Below are positions 1 to 8,703 of a stretch of DNA of 37,935 bases, piece after piece. The notes under the pieces are model-generated. The model saw nothing but the letters and a program-made list of their open reading frames with translations. It searched no databases and was not told where the DNA came from. This DNA is from Glycomyces sp. L485. GTDB taxonomy: Bacteria > Actinomycetota > Actinomycetes > Mycobacteriales > Micromonosporaceae. A program made the translations under genes and the position numbers. The stretch spans positions 396 to 38,330 of the forward strand of contig NZ_JAKZEW010000040.1 in assembly GCF_022548875.1 (NCBI RefSeq), given 5' to 3'. Positions within the stretch are counted from its first letter, which is position 1; each line of letters begins with the position of its first letter.

Positions 1-363
1 GCCGGCCCGAAACCCGCACCCGGCCGCCCCGAACCGGCATTCCCTCACCGCCACCGAACCCGCAGCCACAGCGCACTACAGCCGCCGAACCGGACCCGAG
101 AGTCCCGCTCCCGCTCCCCACGACCAACCTCCGTGGCCGACAATGCACCCCCGACCTCCACTCAGCTCCTTCGTCGCTGACACGCCTGAAGCCCGTCCGA
201 AGCGGACCAATCTCCGAAGAGCCCGCCCCACCCGACTCCTACCTCGTCCTCGCTGCCGCTCTTGGCGCAGAGGAACCATCCGCCCGACACTGCTCCCGCC
301 AACGCCCCCGCGGCCATTGCCGGGCTCGACAGGCGACCGTGAACGGACACCGGCAATCGCCGC
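1..363. other. No supported gene at window start
   Basis: This stretch is strikingly cytosine-rich on the plus strand. The open frames across it are proline- and arginine-rich on both strands, lack ribosome sites and show no recognisable domain. No clear hairpin, repeat or RNA gene was found. It may be the downstream flank of a gene lying outside the window. Confidence 0.5.
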
Positions 364-924
364 CTAAGACAAGACGTAGCGAAGGAAGACCACGCCATTG
401 CCGAAGCGGCGCTCATCGGCCAGCCTGAGCTTGGCGAAGATGTCGTCGGGAAACCAACGGGTGCCGCCGCCGACCAGAACCGGAGAGAGGTACAGGTGAC
501 ACTCGTCGACGACGCCGGCCTTCAGCGCCGCGGCGCCGAGTTCGGCTCCTCCCACGGTGATGTCCCGGTCCGAGGTCTCCTTCAACCGGCGGACCCCTTC
601 GGGATCGAAGTCGCGGGTGATCCGAGTCCGCTCACTCGCCGGCGCATCGAGGGTGCGCGAGTAGACGACCTTGTCGGCCGCCTTCCAGATCCTCGCGTAC
701 TCGCGCTCGGTCTCGGGGATGTCGTCGCCGTCCGGATCTACCGCCTCCCAAGCGACCATCACCTCGTAGAGCCTGCGCCCGTATAGGAAGGTGCCGATGG
801 TGCGCTCGAAGGCGTTGATGAAGGTGTGGACCTCGGTGTCAGGCACCGACCAGTCGAATCGGCCTTCCTTGTCGGCCAGATAGCCGTCCAGTGATATGAC
901 GCCCGAGTAGATCAGCTTTGCCAT
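364..924 (-). CDS. RibD C-terminal/dihydrofolate reductase-family protein
   Basis: A 186-residue cytosolic protein of the RibD C-terminal (DHFR-like) fold, the YyaP/YwjB-type stand-alone reductases. Seen: an N-terminal beta strand with SLDGYLAD, the family signature near residues 11-18; a central FLYGRRLYEV segment; and the C-terminal block ITVGGAELGAAAL followed by SPVLVGGGTRWFP, which forms the NADPH-binding part in RibD relatives. Length is normal for the single-domain family. It lies 75 bases downstream of murC on the same strand and may be a read-through partner, though there is no functional link. Family members are usually of unknown substrate; being a true dihydrofolate reductase is unlikely because the DHFR active-site motifs are absent. 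Confidence 0.85.
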   Translation of the reverse strand: MAKLIYSGVISLDGYLADKEGRFDWSVPDTEVHTFINAFERTIGTFLYGRRLYEVMVAWEAVDPDGDDIPETEREYARIWKAADKVVYSRTLDAPASERTRITRDFDPEGVRRLKETSDRDITVGGAELGAAALKAGVVDECHLYLSPVLVGGGTRWFPDDIFAKLRLADERRFGNGVVFLRYVLS

Positions 925-999
925 GCGGCCCTCCCGCGAGTCGATGGGTCCTTCAAGCAGTATCAGGGCCGACCGACGTTCGCGGTGGAAGCGGCGTCC

Positions 1000-2412
1000 T
1001 CAGCGGAGGATGTCGTCGGGCATGAGCGACATGGGCGGGGCGCCCATCGTCACCACCACGTCGCCGGGCTCGGCCAGGGCCTTCACTGCGGCCGGGACGT
1101 CGTCCCATTCGGGCACGAAGACCTTGTCCGCCTCGGGCAGGTCGACGGTGTCCTTGAGTCTCTCGCCGCCTTCGCCTTCGGGGACCGTCTCGCCGGGGCC
1201 GAAGATCTCCATCACCACGGCCTTGTCCGCCAAGGAGAGCGCCTCGGCGATCTCGGCGCGCATCTCCATCGTCCGGTACACGCGGTACGGCAGGAAGACC
1301 ACGATCAGGCGACCGGGCGCGGCCACCTCCTTGAGGGTCTCGATCGCCGCGGTCATGGCCGTCGGATGGTAGGCGTACTCGTCGAAAACCGCGAAGCCGT
1401 CGGTCTCGCCGCGTTTCTCGAAGCGGCGCTTGACGCCCCCGAACGCCGCGATTCCCTCCTTGATCTCCTCCGGTTCGAGTCCGATCTGGAGGCCCACGGC
1501 GATGGCGGCGGCGGAGTTGAGTGCGATGTGGCGACCCGGCATCGGCAGGTGGAAGCGGCCGACGACCTGGTTGTGGACGAGGACGGTGTAGTCCACGCCG
1601 TCTTTGCTCGACTCGACCTCGCCCAGTTGTATGTCTGCGCCGTCTGAGAAGCCGTAGGTGGCCACTGAGCGGCCTTCGGAGCGAAACTTCGCGGCGAGGG
1701 CGGCCGTACCCCCGTTGTCGGCGCACAGGACCAGCAGGCCGTCTTTGCTCGTGTTGCGGCAGAACCGCTCGAACGCCTCGGTCAGGGACTCCATGTCGCC
1801 GTAAGTGTTCAGGTGGTCGACGTCGATGTTGGTGATGACGCCGATCTCAGGTCGGAAGCGCAGGAACGAGCGGTCCGATTCATCGGCCTCGGCTACGAAG
1901 TAGTCGCCCTCGCCGTGCGCGCCGGTGTGGGCGCCGATGGTCTCGCCGCCGTTGACGTAGGACGGGGCCTTTCCGGCGTGCTCCAGCAGCTGGGTGACGA
2001 TCGCGGTCGTGGTGGTCTTGCCGTGCGTGCCCGTCACCACGATCGACTGGCGGCCGGTCATCGCGGCCGCGATCGCCTCGGAGCGGTGCAGGACGCGGAT
2101 GCCGCGCTTGCGGGCCTCGACGACTTCGAGGTGCTGATCGTTGATCGCGGTGGAGCGGACGACGGTGTCGATGCCGTCGAGGTTCTCGGCGCGGTGCTCG
2201 CGGTGGAGGTTCACACCGAGCCGCTCCAGCTCAGGCAGGCTCGGCCAGTCCTTCGTCTCCGAGCCGGACACGGGCAGGCCACGGGTGACGTAGAGGCGGG
2301 TGAGACCGTTCATGCCGACACCGCCGACGCCGATGAAGAGGGTCCGTCCCAGGTCCTCGGCGGTGATGCCCTCGTCGATCGGGCTGGTCAGGTCGTTCGG
2401 GTCGTCGCTCAT
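1000..2412 (-). CDS. murC: UDP-N-acetylmuramate--L-alanine ligase MurC
   Basis: Adds L-alanine to UDP-MurNAc using ATP, the first peptide step of peptidoglycan precursor synthesis in the cytosol. The 470-residue length is typical. Seen: a Rossmann-like N-terminal motif GVGGVGM at about residues 28-34, where other Mur ligases lack this exact form; the ATP loop GTHGKTTT at 128-135; a central EADESD block that is diagnostic of MurC; and the NIDVDHLNTYGD metal and carbamyl-lysine region. The ATG start overlaps the murG stop by four bases (ATGA), so translation is coupled. It is the last gene of the mur module here. In most actinobacteria ftsQ and ftsZ follow; here a reductase gene does. Confidence 0.97.
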   Translation of the reverse strand: MSDDPNDLTSPIDEGITAEDLGRTLFIGVGGVGMNGLTRLYVTRGLPVSGSETKDWPSLPELERLGVNLHREHRAENLDGIDTVVRSTAINDQHLEVVEARKRGIRVLHRSEAIAAAMTGRQSIVVTGTHGKTTTTAIVTQLLEHAGKAPSYVNGGETIGAHTGAHGEGDYFVAEADESDRSFLRFRPEIGVITNIDVDHLNTYGDMESLTEAFERFCRNTSKDGLLVLCADNGGTAALAAKFRSEGRSVATYGFSDGADIQLGEVESSKDGVDYTVLVHNQVVGRFHLPMPGRHIALNSAAAIAVGLQIGLEPEEIKEGIAAFGGVKRRFEKRGETDGFAVFDEYAYHPTAMTAAIETLKEVAAPGRLIVVFLPYRVYRTMEMRAEIAEALSLADKAVVMEIFGPGETVPEGEGGERLKDTVDLPEADKVFVPEWDDVPAAVKALAEPGDVVVTMGAPPMSLMPDDILR

Positions 2413-3521
2413 GACTGCTCCACCACCTTGATTGTGAACTGCCGCAGGGCTTCGTCGCCGTCGCGGCTGCCGAACCTCTCGGAGGCCTGCGCCATGCCGA
2501 CCAGTCTCTGGCGGTCGGTGATGATCGGGATGAGGTTGGCCTCGATCCAGGAGGGGTTGAGGTTCTCATCGTCGCAGAAGACCGCGCCGCCTGCGGCCAC
2601 GACCGGCCCGGCGTTTCGGTACTGCTCCTTGTTGCCCCAGGGCATGGGCACGAACACGGTCGGCAGGCCCAGAGCGGTCACCTCGGCGACGGTCATGGAG
2701 CCGCCGCGTGCCAGGACCATGTCGGCGGCTGCGTAGCCGAGGTCCATGCGGTCGAGGTAGGGCAGGGTCCGGTAGGGGACGGGGAGCCCGCCGGGAATGT
2801 GGACCGGTTCGTCGCGGCGGGCACCGATGATGTGGAGGACCTGGACGCCGCGGGTAGTCAGGGCCTGAGCAGCGCCGGAGACGGCGTTGTTGATCGAGGC
2901 GGCGCCCTGGGAGCCGCCGTAGACGAACAGGACCGGCCGGTTCGGGTCGAGCCCGAAGTGGGCGCAGGCCTGGGCGCGCATGGCGTGCCGGTCGAGGTGG
3001 GAAATGGCCGGGCGCAACGGGATGCCGGTGACGGTGCCCTCCGCCAGCAGCGGGGACGCCTGTGGCAAGTGCTGGAAGCCCAGGGCGAGGTTGTCGGTGA
3101 ACTTGAGTGCCAGCTTGTTGGCGACGCCGGGCGGGTCGTTGTACTCGAAGACGACCATAGGGGTCTTGCGGCGCCAAGCGGCGAGGTAGGCGGGGACGGC
3201 GACGTAGCCGCCGAAACCGACCACGGCGTCGGCCTGGACCTCGTCCATGATGTCGCGGGTGGCCTTCATGGCCTTGAGCATCCGCGGGGCGGTCAGCAGC
3301 AGGTCGAGGTTGACCTTGCGCGGCAGCTGGTGGGCCGGGACGTTGCGCAGGTCGTAGCCGGCCTTGGGGATGAGCTCGTTCTCCAGGCCCTTCTCCGTGC
3401 CGAGGCAGGTGATGCGGATTCCCGGGTCGTGGCGGCGCAGGCAGTCGGCGTACGCGAGGAGCGGGTAGATGTGGCCGCCGGTGCCGCCTCCGGCGAGGAC
3501 GACCGATCGTAGCTGTGGCAC
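2409..3521 (-). CDS. murG: UDP-GlcNAc:lipid I GlcNAc transferase MurG
   Basis: Transfers GlcNAc to lipid I at the inner membrane face, forming lipid II (GT28 family). Seen: the N-terminal donor-side glycine loop GGGTGGHIYP directly after the start; VVGFGGYVAVPA; and the C-terminal UDP-GlcNAc-binding segment around GGSQGAAS, LARGGSMTVAE and PMPWGNKEQYRNA. I place the start at the GTG of 3521, one base after the ftsW stop codon. This gives 370 residues, the family norm. The frame stays open upstream to 3659, but that extension lies inside ftsW, is proline- and arginine-rich and precedes the conserved N terminus. The stop overlaps the murC start. Confidence 0.95.
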   Translation of the reverse strand: MPQLRSVVLAGGGTGGHIYPLLAYADCLRRHDPGIRITCLGTEKGLENELIPKAGYDLRNVPAHQLPRKVNLDLLLTAPRMLKAMKATRDIMDEVQADAVVGFGGYVAVPAYLAAWRRKTPMVVFEYNDPPGVANKLALKFTDNLALGFQHLPQASPLLAEGTVTGIPLRPAISHLDRHAMRAQACAHFGLDPNRPVLFVYGGSQGAASINNAVSGAAQALTTRGVQVLHIIGARRDEPVHIPGGLPVPYRTLPYLDRMDLGYAAADMVLARGGSMTVAEVTALGLPTVFVPMPWGNKEQYRNAGPVVAAGGAVFCDDENLNPSWIEANLIPIITDRQRLVGMAQASERFGSRDGDEALRQFTIKVVEQS

Positions 3522-3522
3522 G

Positions 3523-4776
3523 TCAAGGCTTTCTGGTCGTAGGGACGGTGTCGGGATCGAGGGTTTCGCGAGGCGCGGGTGGCAGGGGAGCCCACAGGAA
3601 TCGTACGAGACGGGACGGGTTTCGCGCCCGCAGTGCCGATGCCGCGTCGGGTTCGGCACGCGCGAAGCCCGCCAGCATGCCTACGGCGGCCAGGACCACG
3701 ACGAGCGCGGTGCCGCCGTCGGAGATGAACGGCAGCGGAACGCCGGTGATGGGGATGAGGCCGAGCACGCCGCCGATGTTGATGAACGCCTGGCCGGCCA
3801 GCCAGATCGTGACGCCGGCCGCCACCAGTTTGCGGAAGGGGTCGACCGATCGGCGGGCGATGCGGAATCCGGTGTAGACGAGGACGCCGAACAGCGCGAG
3901 GATCACCAGGCACCCGACGACACCGAGTTCCTCGGCGATGAGCGCGAAGATGAAGTCGTTGTGGCCGTTGGGGAGCCATTCCCACTTCTGGCGGCTCTCG
4001 CCGAGGCCGACGCCGAACCAGCCGCCGTCGGCGATGGCGTAGTAGCCCTGGACGGCCTGGTAGCCCCAGCCTTCGGAGAAGTCCTCGGGCCGCGAGAACG
4101 ACAGGATGCGCTCCATGCGGTACGGCTGGACGGCGATGAGGAGGGCCGAGCCCGCCAGCGCGATCGCGAAGAGCGTGGCGAGGATGCGCAGCGGCACGCC
4201 GGCCGACCACAGCAGGCCGATGAACATGGCGACGATGATGAGCATCGTGCCCAGGTCGGAGTAGCCGATGATGACCAGCGAGACGCCCACGATGGGGAAC
4301 ATGGGGACGGCCAGGTCGCGCCAGGAGGCGATGCGCGGGCCGAGCCGGACCAGGGAGTCCGCGATCCACAGCAGGAGCGCGAACTTGGCGAGCTCGGCGG
4401 GTTGGAACTGGACGGGACCGACGTGGATCCACAGCTCGTCGGTGCCGACGACCGCGTTCCCGAAGTTCGGTGCTACCAGGACCAGGCCGAGCAGGATCGA
4501 GAGCACCAGCAGCGGCCGGGCGATGCTGCGGTAGGTGCGGGCCGGGAGGCGCTGGGCGATCCAGAACCCGACGAGGCCGAACAGCGCCCACATGGCCTGC
4601 CGGACGACGACGGCGAACGCCGAGCCCTGCTGGGCGTAGGACTCGACCATGGTCGCGGAGAAGACCATGACCAGGCCGACGGTGAGCAGCAGGGCGCTGG
4701 AGGACAGCAGCAGGTAGTACGAGGCGAGCGGGCGGTCGAGCAGGCCTCGGAGCATCGCGGTGGCGCCGGACCTCAC
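3523..4776 (-). CDS. ftsW: Lipid II polymerase/cell division protein FtsW
   Basis: A polytopic membrane protein of the SEDS family that polymerises glycan strands from lipid II at the septum with a cognate class B PBP. Seen: about ten hydrophobic segments in 417 residues; the conserved QPAELAKFALLLW segment; GWGYQAVQGYYAIADGGWFG; and the C-terminal GVPLPFISDGGTAL, the SEDS signature. A polar cytoplasmic tail of about 45 residues ends the protein. FtsW and RodA are hard to separate by sequence alone; position between murD and murG favours FtsW. The start overlaps the murD stop by four bases and the stop lies one base from the murG start. The usual partner ftsI is not in this window. Confidence 0.93.
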   Translation of the reverse strand: MRSGATAMLRGLLDRPLASYYLLLSSSALLLTVGLVMVFSATMVESYAQQGSAFAVVVRQAMWALFGLVGFWIAQRLPARTYRSIARPLLVLSILLGLVLVAPNFGNAVVGTDELWIHVGPVQFQPAELAKFALLLWIADSLVRLGPRIASWRDLAVPMFPIVGVSLVIIGYSDLGTMLIIVAMFIGLLWSAGVPLRILATLFAIALAGSALLIAVQPYRMERILSFSRPEDFSEGWGYQAVQGYYAIADGGWFGVGLGESRQKWEWLPNGHNDFIFALIAEELGVVGCLVILALFGVLVYTGFRIARRSVDPFRKLVAAGVTIWLAGQAFINIGGVLGLIPITGVPLPFISDGGTALVVVLAAVGMLAGFARAEPDAASALRARNPSRLVRFLWAPLPPAPRETLDPDTVPTTRKP

Positions 4777-6149
4777 TGGTTCTCGCTCAGGTCTTCCATA
4801 TTGAGAGTCTGCCTGATCGCGGCGGCGAACGCGTTCCCGCGGTGCACGTAGTTGGTGAACATGTCGTAGGAGCCGGCGGCCGGTGACAGCAGCACCGTGT
4901 CGCCGGGTTCGGCGTGGGCGGAGGCTGCGGCGACGACGTCGGTCATGACCGCATCGTCGCTCCCGTCGAGGGTGATCACTGGGAGTTCCGGGGCGTGTCG
5001 CGCCAGCGCGTCGGCGATCTCGGCCCGATCTTGTCCGATGAGGACCGCTGCGCGCATTCGCGGAGCGAACCGGGAGATCAGGGCGTCGACGTCGACGCCC
5101 TTGAGCTGGCCTCCGGCGATCCAGACGATGGAGTCGTAGGCGGCGAGCGCGGCCGCGGCCGCGTGCGGGTTGGTGGCTTTGGAGTCGTCGACCCAGTCGA
5201 TGCCGCCGAAGGAGCCGACGGCGGCATTGCGGTGGGGTTCGGGGACGTATCCGCGCAGGGCCCGGCCGATCGCCTCGTGCTCCACGCCGACCTGCCTGGC
5301 GAGTGCCGCGGCGGCGAGGGCGTTGGCGACATTGTGGGTGCCGGCGGGGCGGACCTCGTCGACGGAGCAGATCTGGACCGGCTCGCTTCCGGTGTAGTCG
5401 ACCAGGAAGCCGAGCGCGACGCCGAACTGGCCGCGATCCGGTTCACCGAGGGTGAAGCCGATGGTTTCGGCGCTGGAGCGCTTCGCCAGGGCGACCACGG
5501 CGGGGTCGTCGAGGTTGGCGATGGCGGCTCCCCCGCGCCAGACCGCGGTCTTGGCCTCGGCGTAGGCGTCGAAGCCACCGTGCCAGTCCAGGTGGTCCGC
5601 TGCGAGGTTGATGATGGCGCCGGCGGCGGGCGCAAGGAGTCTCGACCAGTGCAGCTGCTGGCTGGACAGCTCGACGGCGAGCACGTCGTAGGGACCGTTG
5701 GCGGCGTGTACGAGCGGCACGCCGATGTTGCCGAGCGCCGCGCTTCGCAGGCCGCCCGCCTTGAGCATGTCGGCGAGCATGGTCGTGGTGGTGGTCTTGC
5801 CGTTGGTGCCGGTGACGGCCAACCAGCGAGGGGCGCCGGGCCCGCGCATTCGCCAAGCGAGCTCGGGCTCGGAGTAGGTCTCCAGGCCTCGTTCGGCTGC
5901 GGCGACCGCGATGGGGTGATGGGGTGGGAAGCCCGGGGAGACGACGACCTGTTCGACTTCATCGAGCAGTGCGGCGTCGAAGTCGTCGGCCACGACGGTC
6001 CTGGCGCCTCGTTCGGCGAGCTCGCGGAGGCGCGCGGAGTCGACGCGGTCATAGACGGTGACGGTCTTTCCGAGTTCGAGGAGGACTTCGGCAGAGGCCG
6101 CCCCCGCGACGCGGGCTCCCGCGACGAGCAGTCGGTCGGCGATCTCCAT
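4773..6149 (-). CDS. murD: UDP-MurNAc-L-Ala--D-glutamate ligase MurD
   Basis: Adds D-glutamate to UDP-MurNAc-L-alanine with ATP in the cytosol. At 458 residues it has the family's usual size. Seen: an N-terminal LLVAGARVAGAASA nucleotide-sugar binding loop; the ATP loop AVTGTNGKTTTT at about 111-122; VELSSQQLHW in the central domain; NLAADHLDWHGG; and a C-terminal DDSKATNPHAAAAAL block that is characteristic of MurD. It starts four bases beyond the mraY stop and overlaps ftsW by ATGA, so it sits in the middle of the mur operon. No unusual residue changes were noticed. Confidence 0.96.
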   Translation of the reverse strand: MEIADRLLVAGARVAGAASAEVLLELGKTVTVYDRVDSARLRELAERGARTVVADDFDAALLDEVEQVVVSPGFPPHHPIAVAAAERGLETYSEPELAWRMRGPGAPRWLAVTGTNGKTTTTTMLADMLKAGGLRSAALGNIGVPLVHAANGPYDVLAVELSSQQLHWSRLLAPAAGAIINLAADHLDWHGGFDAYAEAKTAVWRGGAAIANLDDPAVVALAKRSSAETIGFTLGEPDRGQFGVALGFLVDYTGSEPVQICSVDEVRPAGTHNVANALAAAALARQVGVEHEAIGRALRGYVPEPHRNAAVGSFGGIDWVDDSKATNPHAAAAALAAYDSIVWIAGGQLKGVDVDALISRFAPRMRAAVLIGQDRAEIADALARHAPELPVITLDGSDDAVMTDVVAAASAHAEPGDTVLLSPAAGSYDMFTNYVHRGNAFAAAIRQTLNMEDLSENQ

Positions 6150-6152
6150 GGC

Positions 6153-7286
6153 CTACCCCGCGATTCGCAGGAAGTCGGCGAAGAAGAAGCCCAGGCCGAT
6201 GGCGACGCCGATGCCGGCGATGATCCAGAAGCGGACCACGATGGTGACCTCGGACCAGCCGGCGAGTTCGAAGTGGTGCTGGAGCGGCGACATGCGGAAG
6301 ACTCGGCGTCCGGTCAACTTGAAGGAGGTGACCTGGATCATCACGCTGAAGGTGATGATGACGAACAGCGCGCCGATGATCGGCAGGAGCATGACGGTCT
6401 TGGAGGCGAGGGCGAGGCCGCCGAGGAGCCCGCCGAGTCCGAGCGCCCCGGAGTCGCCCATGAAGATCCTGGCCGGGTAGGTGTTCCACCACAGGAATCC
6501 GAACATGGCTCCGGCTGCGGCGCCCGCGATGAGTGCGATTTCGAGGGGGTCGCGCACGTCGTAGCAGTAGTTCGGCGACAGGCTCTCGCCGGCGCCGCCG
6601 CACCAGTGGCGGTACTGCCAGAAGCCGATGATGAGGTAGGCGAGGAAGGACATCATGACGGCGCCGGTGGCGAGGCCGTCGAGGCCGTCGGCGAGGTTGA
6701 CGCCGTTGGCGGTGGCGTTGACGATGAACACGAACAGGATGACCGCGCCGATCTTGGTCAGCGGCAGCCAGGTGATGTCCTGGGTGAATGAGATGTAGGG
6801 GGTGGCGACGGTCTCGGAGATCTCGTCGGTTTCGATCGAGCCGGTGTAGTAGACGGCGATGAATCCGAAGATGGTCGCGGCGATGGTGAGGCCGAGGATC
6901 TTCATCTTGCCGGATATGCCGCCGGAGTGCTTCCTGCGGATCTTGAGCCAGTCGTCGATGAATCCGACGAAACCGCAGGCGACGAACAGGCCGATGAGGA
7001 CGATGCCGGTGGCGGTGAAGCCGGTCGGGCGGTGGAACTGGATGCCGGCCTCGGCCCCGGGCAGGGCCATGAGGACGAGGTGCCCGGCGATGTAGGCGAG
7101 GACGGTGGTGACGATGAAGACGACGCCGCCCATGCTGGGGGTGCCGGCCTTCACCAGGTGGGTCTGGGGGCCGTCGGTTCGGATGGGCTGTCCCGCTTTG
7201 AGTCTGCGGAAGGCCTTGGCCGCGACGGGCGTGAGCGCCATGGTGAGCGCGAACGCCACGAACGCGGCGATGATTACTGCTCTCAC
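6153..7286 (-). CDS. mraY: Phospho-MurNAc-pentapeptide translocase MraY
   Basis: Integral membrane enzyme that moves phospho-MurNAc-pentapeptide to undecaprenyl phosphate, giving lipid I. Seen: about ten membrane segments in 377 residues; the catalytic aspartate pair in [13 protein letters not shown] (D111-D112); [19 protein letters not shown]; and [12 protein letters not shown]. The cytoplasmic histidine motif reads PLQHHFEL, so the first of the three usual histidines is glutamine. The start is the GTG at 7286, which overlaps the murF TGA as GTGA; the frame is open much further upstream, but that part is a shadow of murF. The family's C-terminal RFWII segment is present. Confidence 0.95.
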   Translation of the reverse strand: MRAVIIAAFVAFALTMALTPVAAKAFRRLKAGQPIRTDGPQTHLVKAGTPSMGGVVFIVTTVLAYIAGHLVLMALPGAEAGIQFHRPTGFTATGIVLIGLFVACGFVGFIDDWLKIRRKHSGGISGKMKILGLTIAATIFGFIAVYYTGSIETDEISETVATPYISFTQDITWLPLTKIGAVILFVFIVNATANGVNLADGLDGLATGAVMMSFLAYLIIGFWQYRHWCGGAGESLSPNYCYDVRDPLEIALIAGAAAGAMFGFLWWNTYPARIFMGDSGALGLGGLLGGLALASKTVMLLPIIGALFVIITFSVMIQVTSFKLTGRRVFRMSPLQHHFELAGWSEVTIVVRFWIIAGIGVAIGLGFFFADFLRIAG

Positions 7287-8656
7287 TGGTCGTTGTCCTC
7301 CTTGGCGCGCAAGTGGTCGGCGACATCCCAGGTGCGGTGGCGGGAGCCTTTCACCAGGACGGTGTCGCCGGGGCGCAGCCTCTTCCGCAGCAGTTCGATC
7401 GCCGCGGTCTGGTCGGGTACATGGGTGGTGGCGGCGACGCCGTCGGCGCCGCTGATGATGGGTTGGGTGCCGTCGCCGACGGCGATCAGTTCGTCGATGC
7501 CGGCTTCGGAGGCCTGCTCGCCGACGCGGCGGTGGCATTCGGTGCTCTGCTCTTCGAGGTCGCCCATGAGGCCGAGGACGGCGATGCGGCGCCCGGCCGT
7601 GGGGAGCTGGCCGAGGGTGCGGATCGCGGCGCCCATCGAGGCAGGGTTCGCGTTGTAGGAGTCGTCGATGACGGTGGTGCCGTCGGGGAGGGTGAAGACG
7701 TCCATTCGCCGTTCGGACTGGCGTCCGGCCTCGGAGAGGCGCTCGGCGATGTGGTCGGGGCTCGCGCCGAGCCTCCAGGCGACGGCGGCGGCGGCGAGCG
7801 CGTTGTAGACGTGGTGGCCGCCCCACAACCGCAGTTCGACGGAGGCTTCGCCGTCGGGGGTGCGGAGGGTGAAGCGGTGCCTGCCGTCGCCGGGTTCGAC
7901 GTCGGCGGCGGCGATGTCGGCGCCCGAGCGGATGCCGAAGGTGATGACCTGCGCGCGGGTGGACTCGGCCATGCGCGCGACGCGGGGGTCGTCGGCGTTG
8001 AGGATCGCGGTGCCCTCGGGGGCGAGGAACCGCGGCAGTTCGCTCTTGGCCTGGGCGGTGGTCTCGATGGAGCCGAAGCCGTCGAGGTGGGAGATGCCGA
8101 CGTTGAGCACGACTCCGATGTCCGGCGGGGCGATCTCGCACAGCTCGGTGATGTGTCCCAGTCCCCGGGCCGCCAGTTCGAGCACGAGGTAGCGGGTGGC
8201 GGGCCCGACCCGGCAGACGGTGTAGGGGTGGCCGAGCTCGTTGTTGAAGTTGCCTTCGGTGGCCACGGTGGGTCCGAGGCTCGCGCACAGTTGCCCGACG
8301 AGGTCCTTCGTGGAGGTCTTGCCGTTGGAGCCGGTGACACCGATGACGGTGGCCGCGCTTCGGCGGGCCACGGTGCGGGCGAGAGCGGCGACGGCGCGCA
8401 GGGCGTCGTCGACGTAGATCGCGGCCGAGTCGATCTCGCGGCTGGCGATGGTCGCGACCGCGCCCTGAGCCGCCGCCTTGGCGGCGAAGTCGTGCCCGTC
8501 GACCTGCTCACCGGGCAGGGCAAGGAACAGCCCGCCGGGGCCGACCTTGCGGGAGTCGTATTCGATCCCGCCGGTGACGATGGCCTCGGGGTCGGCCGTC
8601 TCGCTGATTCTGCCGTCGACGGCGGCGGCGATTTCGGCCAAGCTCATGGGGATCAC
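7283..8656 (-). CDS. murF: UDP-MurNAc-tripeptide--D-alanyl-D-alanine ligase MurF
   Basis: Adds the D-Ala-D-Ala dipeptide to the UDP-MurNAc tripeptide, completing the pentapeptide. The 457-residue protein shows the N-terminal substrate domain with [17 protein letters not shown], the ATP loop [12 protein letters not shown] at about 107-118, and the C-terminal [11 protein letters not shown] motif that separates MurF from MurE. The GTG start at 8656 is preceded by an AGGAGGAG ribosome site about 8-10 bases upstream; an internal ATG three codons later is an alternative. The stop overlaps the mraY GTG. A 47-base gap separates it from murE, the only real spacer in the module. Confidence 0.96.
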   Translation of the reverse strand: MIPMSLAEIAAAVDGRISETADPEAIVTGGIEYDSRKVGPGGLFLALPGEQVDGHDFAAKAAAQGAVATIASREIDSAAIYVDDALRAVAALARTVARRSAATVIGVTGSNGKTSTKDLVGQLCASLGPTVATEGNFNNELGHPYTVCRVGPATRYLVLELAARGLGHITELCEIAPPDIGVVLNVGISHLDGFGSIETTAQAKSELPRFLAPEGTAILNADDPRVARMAESTRAQVITFGIRSGADIAAADVEPGDGRHRFTLRTPDGEASVELRLWGGHHVYNALAAAAVAWRLGASPDHIAERLSEAGRQSERRMDVFTLPDGTTVIDDSYNANPASMGAAIRTLGQLPTAGRRIAVLGLMGDLEEQSTECHRRVGEQASEAGIDELIAVGDGTQPIISGADGVAATTHVPDQTAAIELLRKRLRPGDTVLVKGSRHRTWDVADHLRAKEDNDQ

Positions 8657-8703
8657 TCGGCGGTCTCCTCCTGTTCGATTTGTGCAGTGAAGGTCGTGCA
8701 GGT

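Noticed and set aside
6049-7326. 425-codon minus-strand frame over mraY
   Set aside because: Shadow frame rich in arginine and proline; mraY occupies the region with full motifs.
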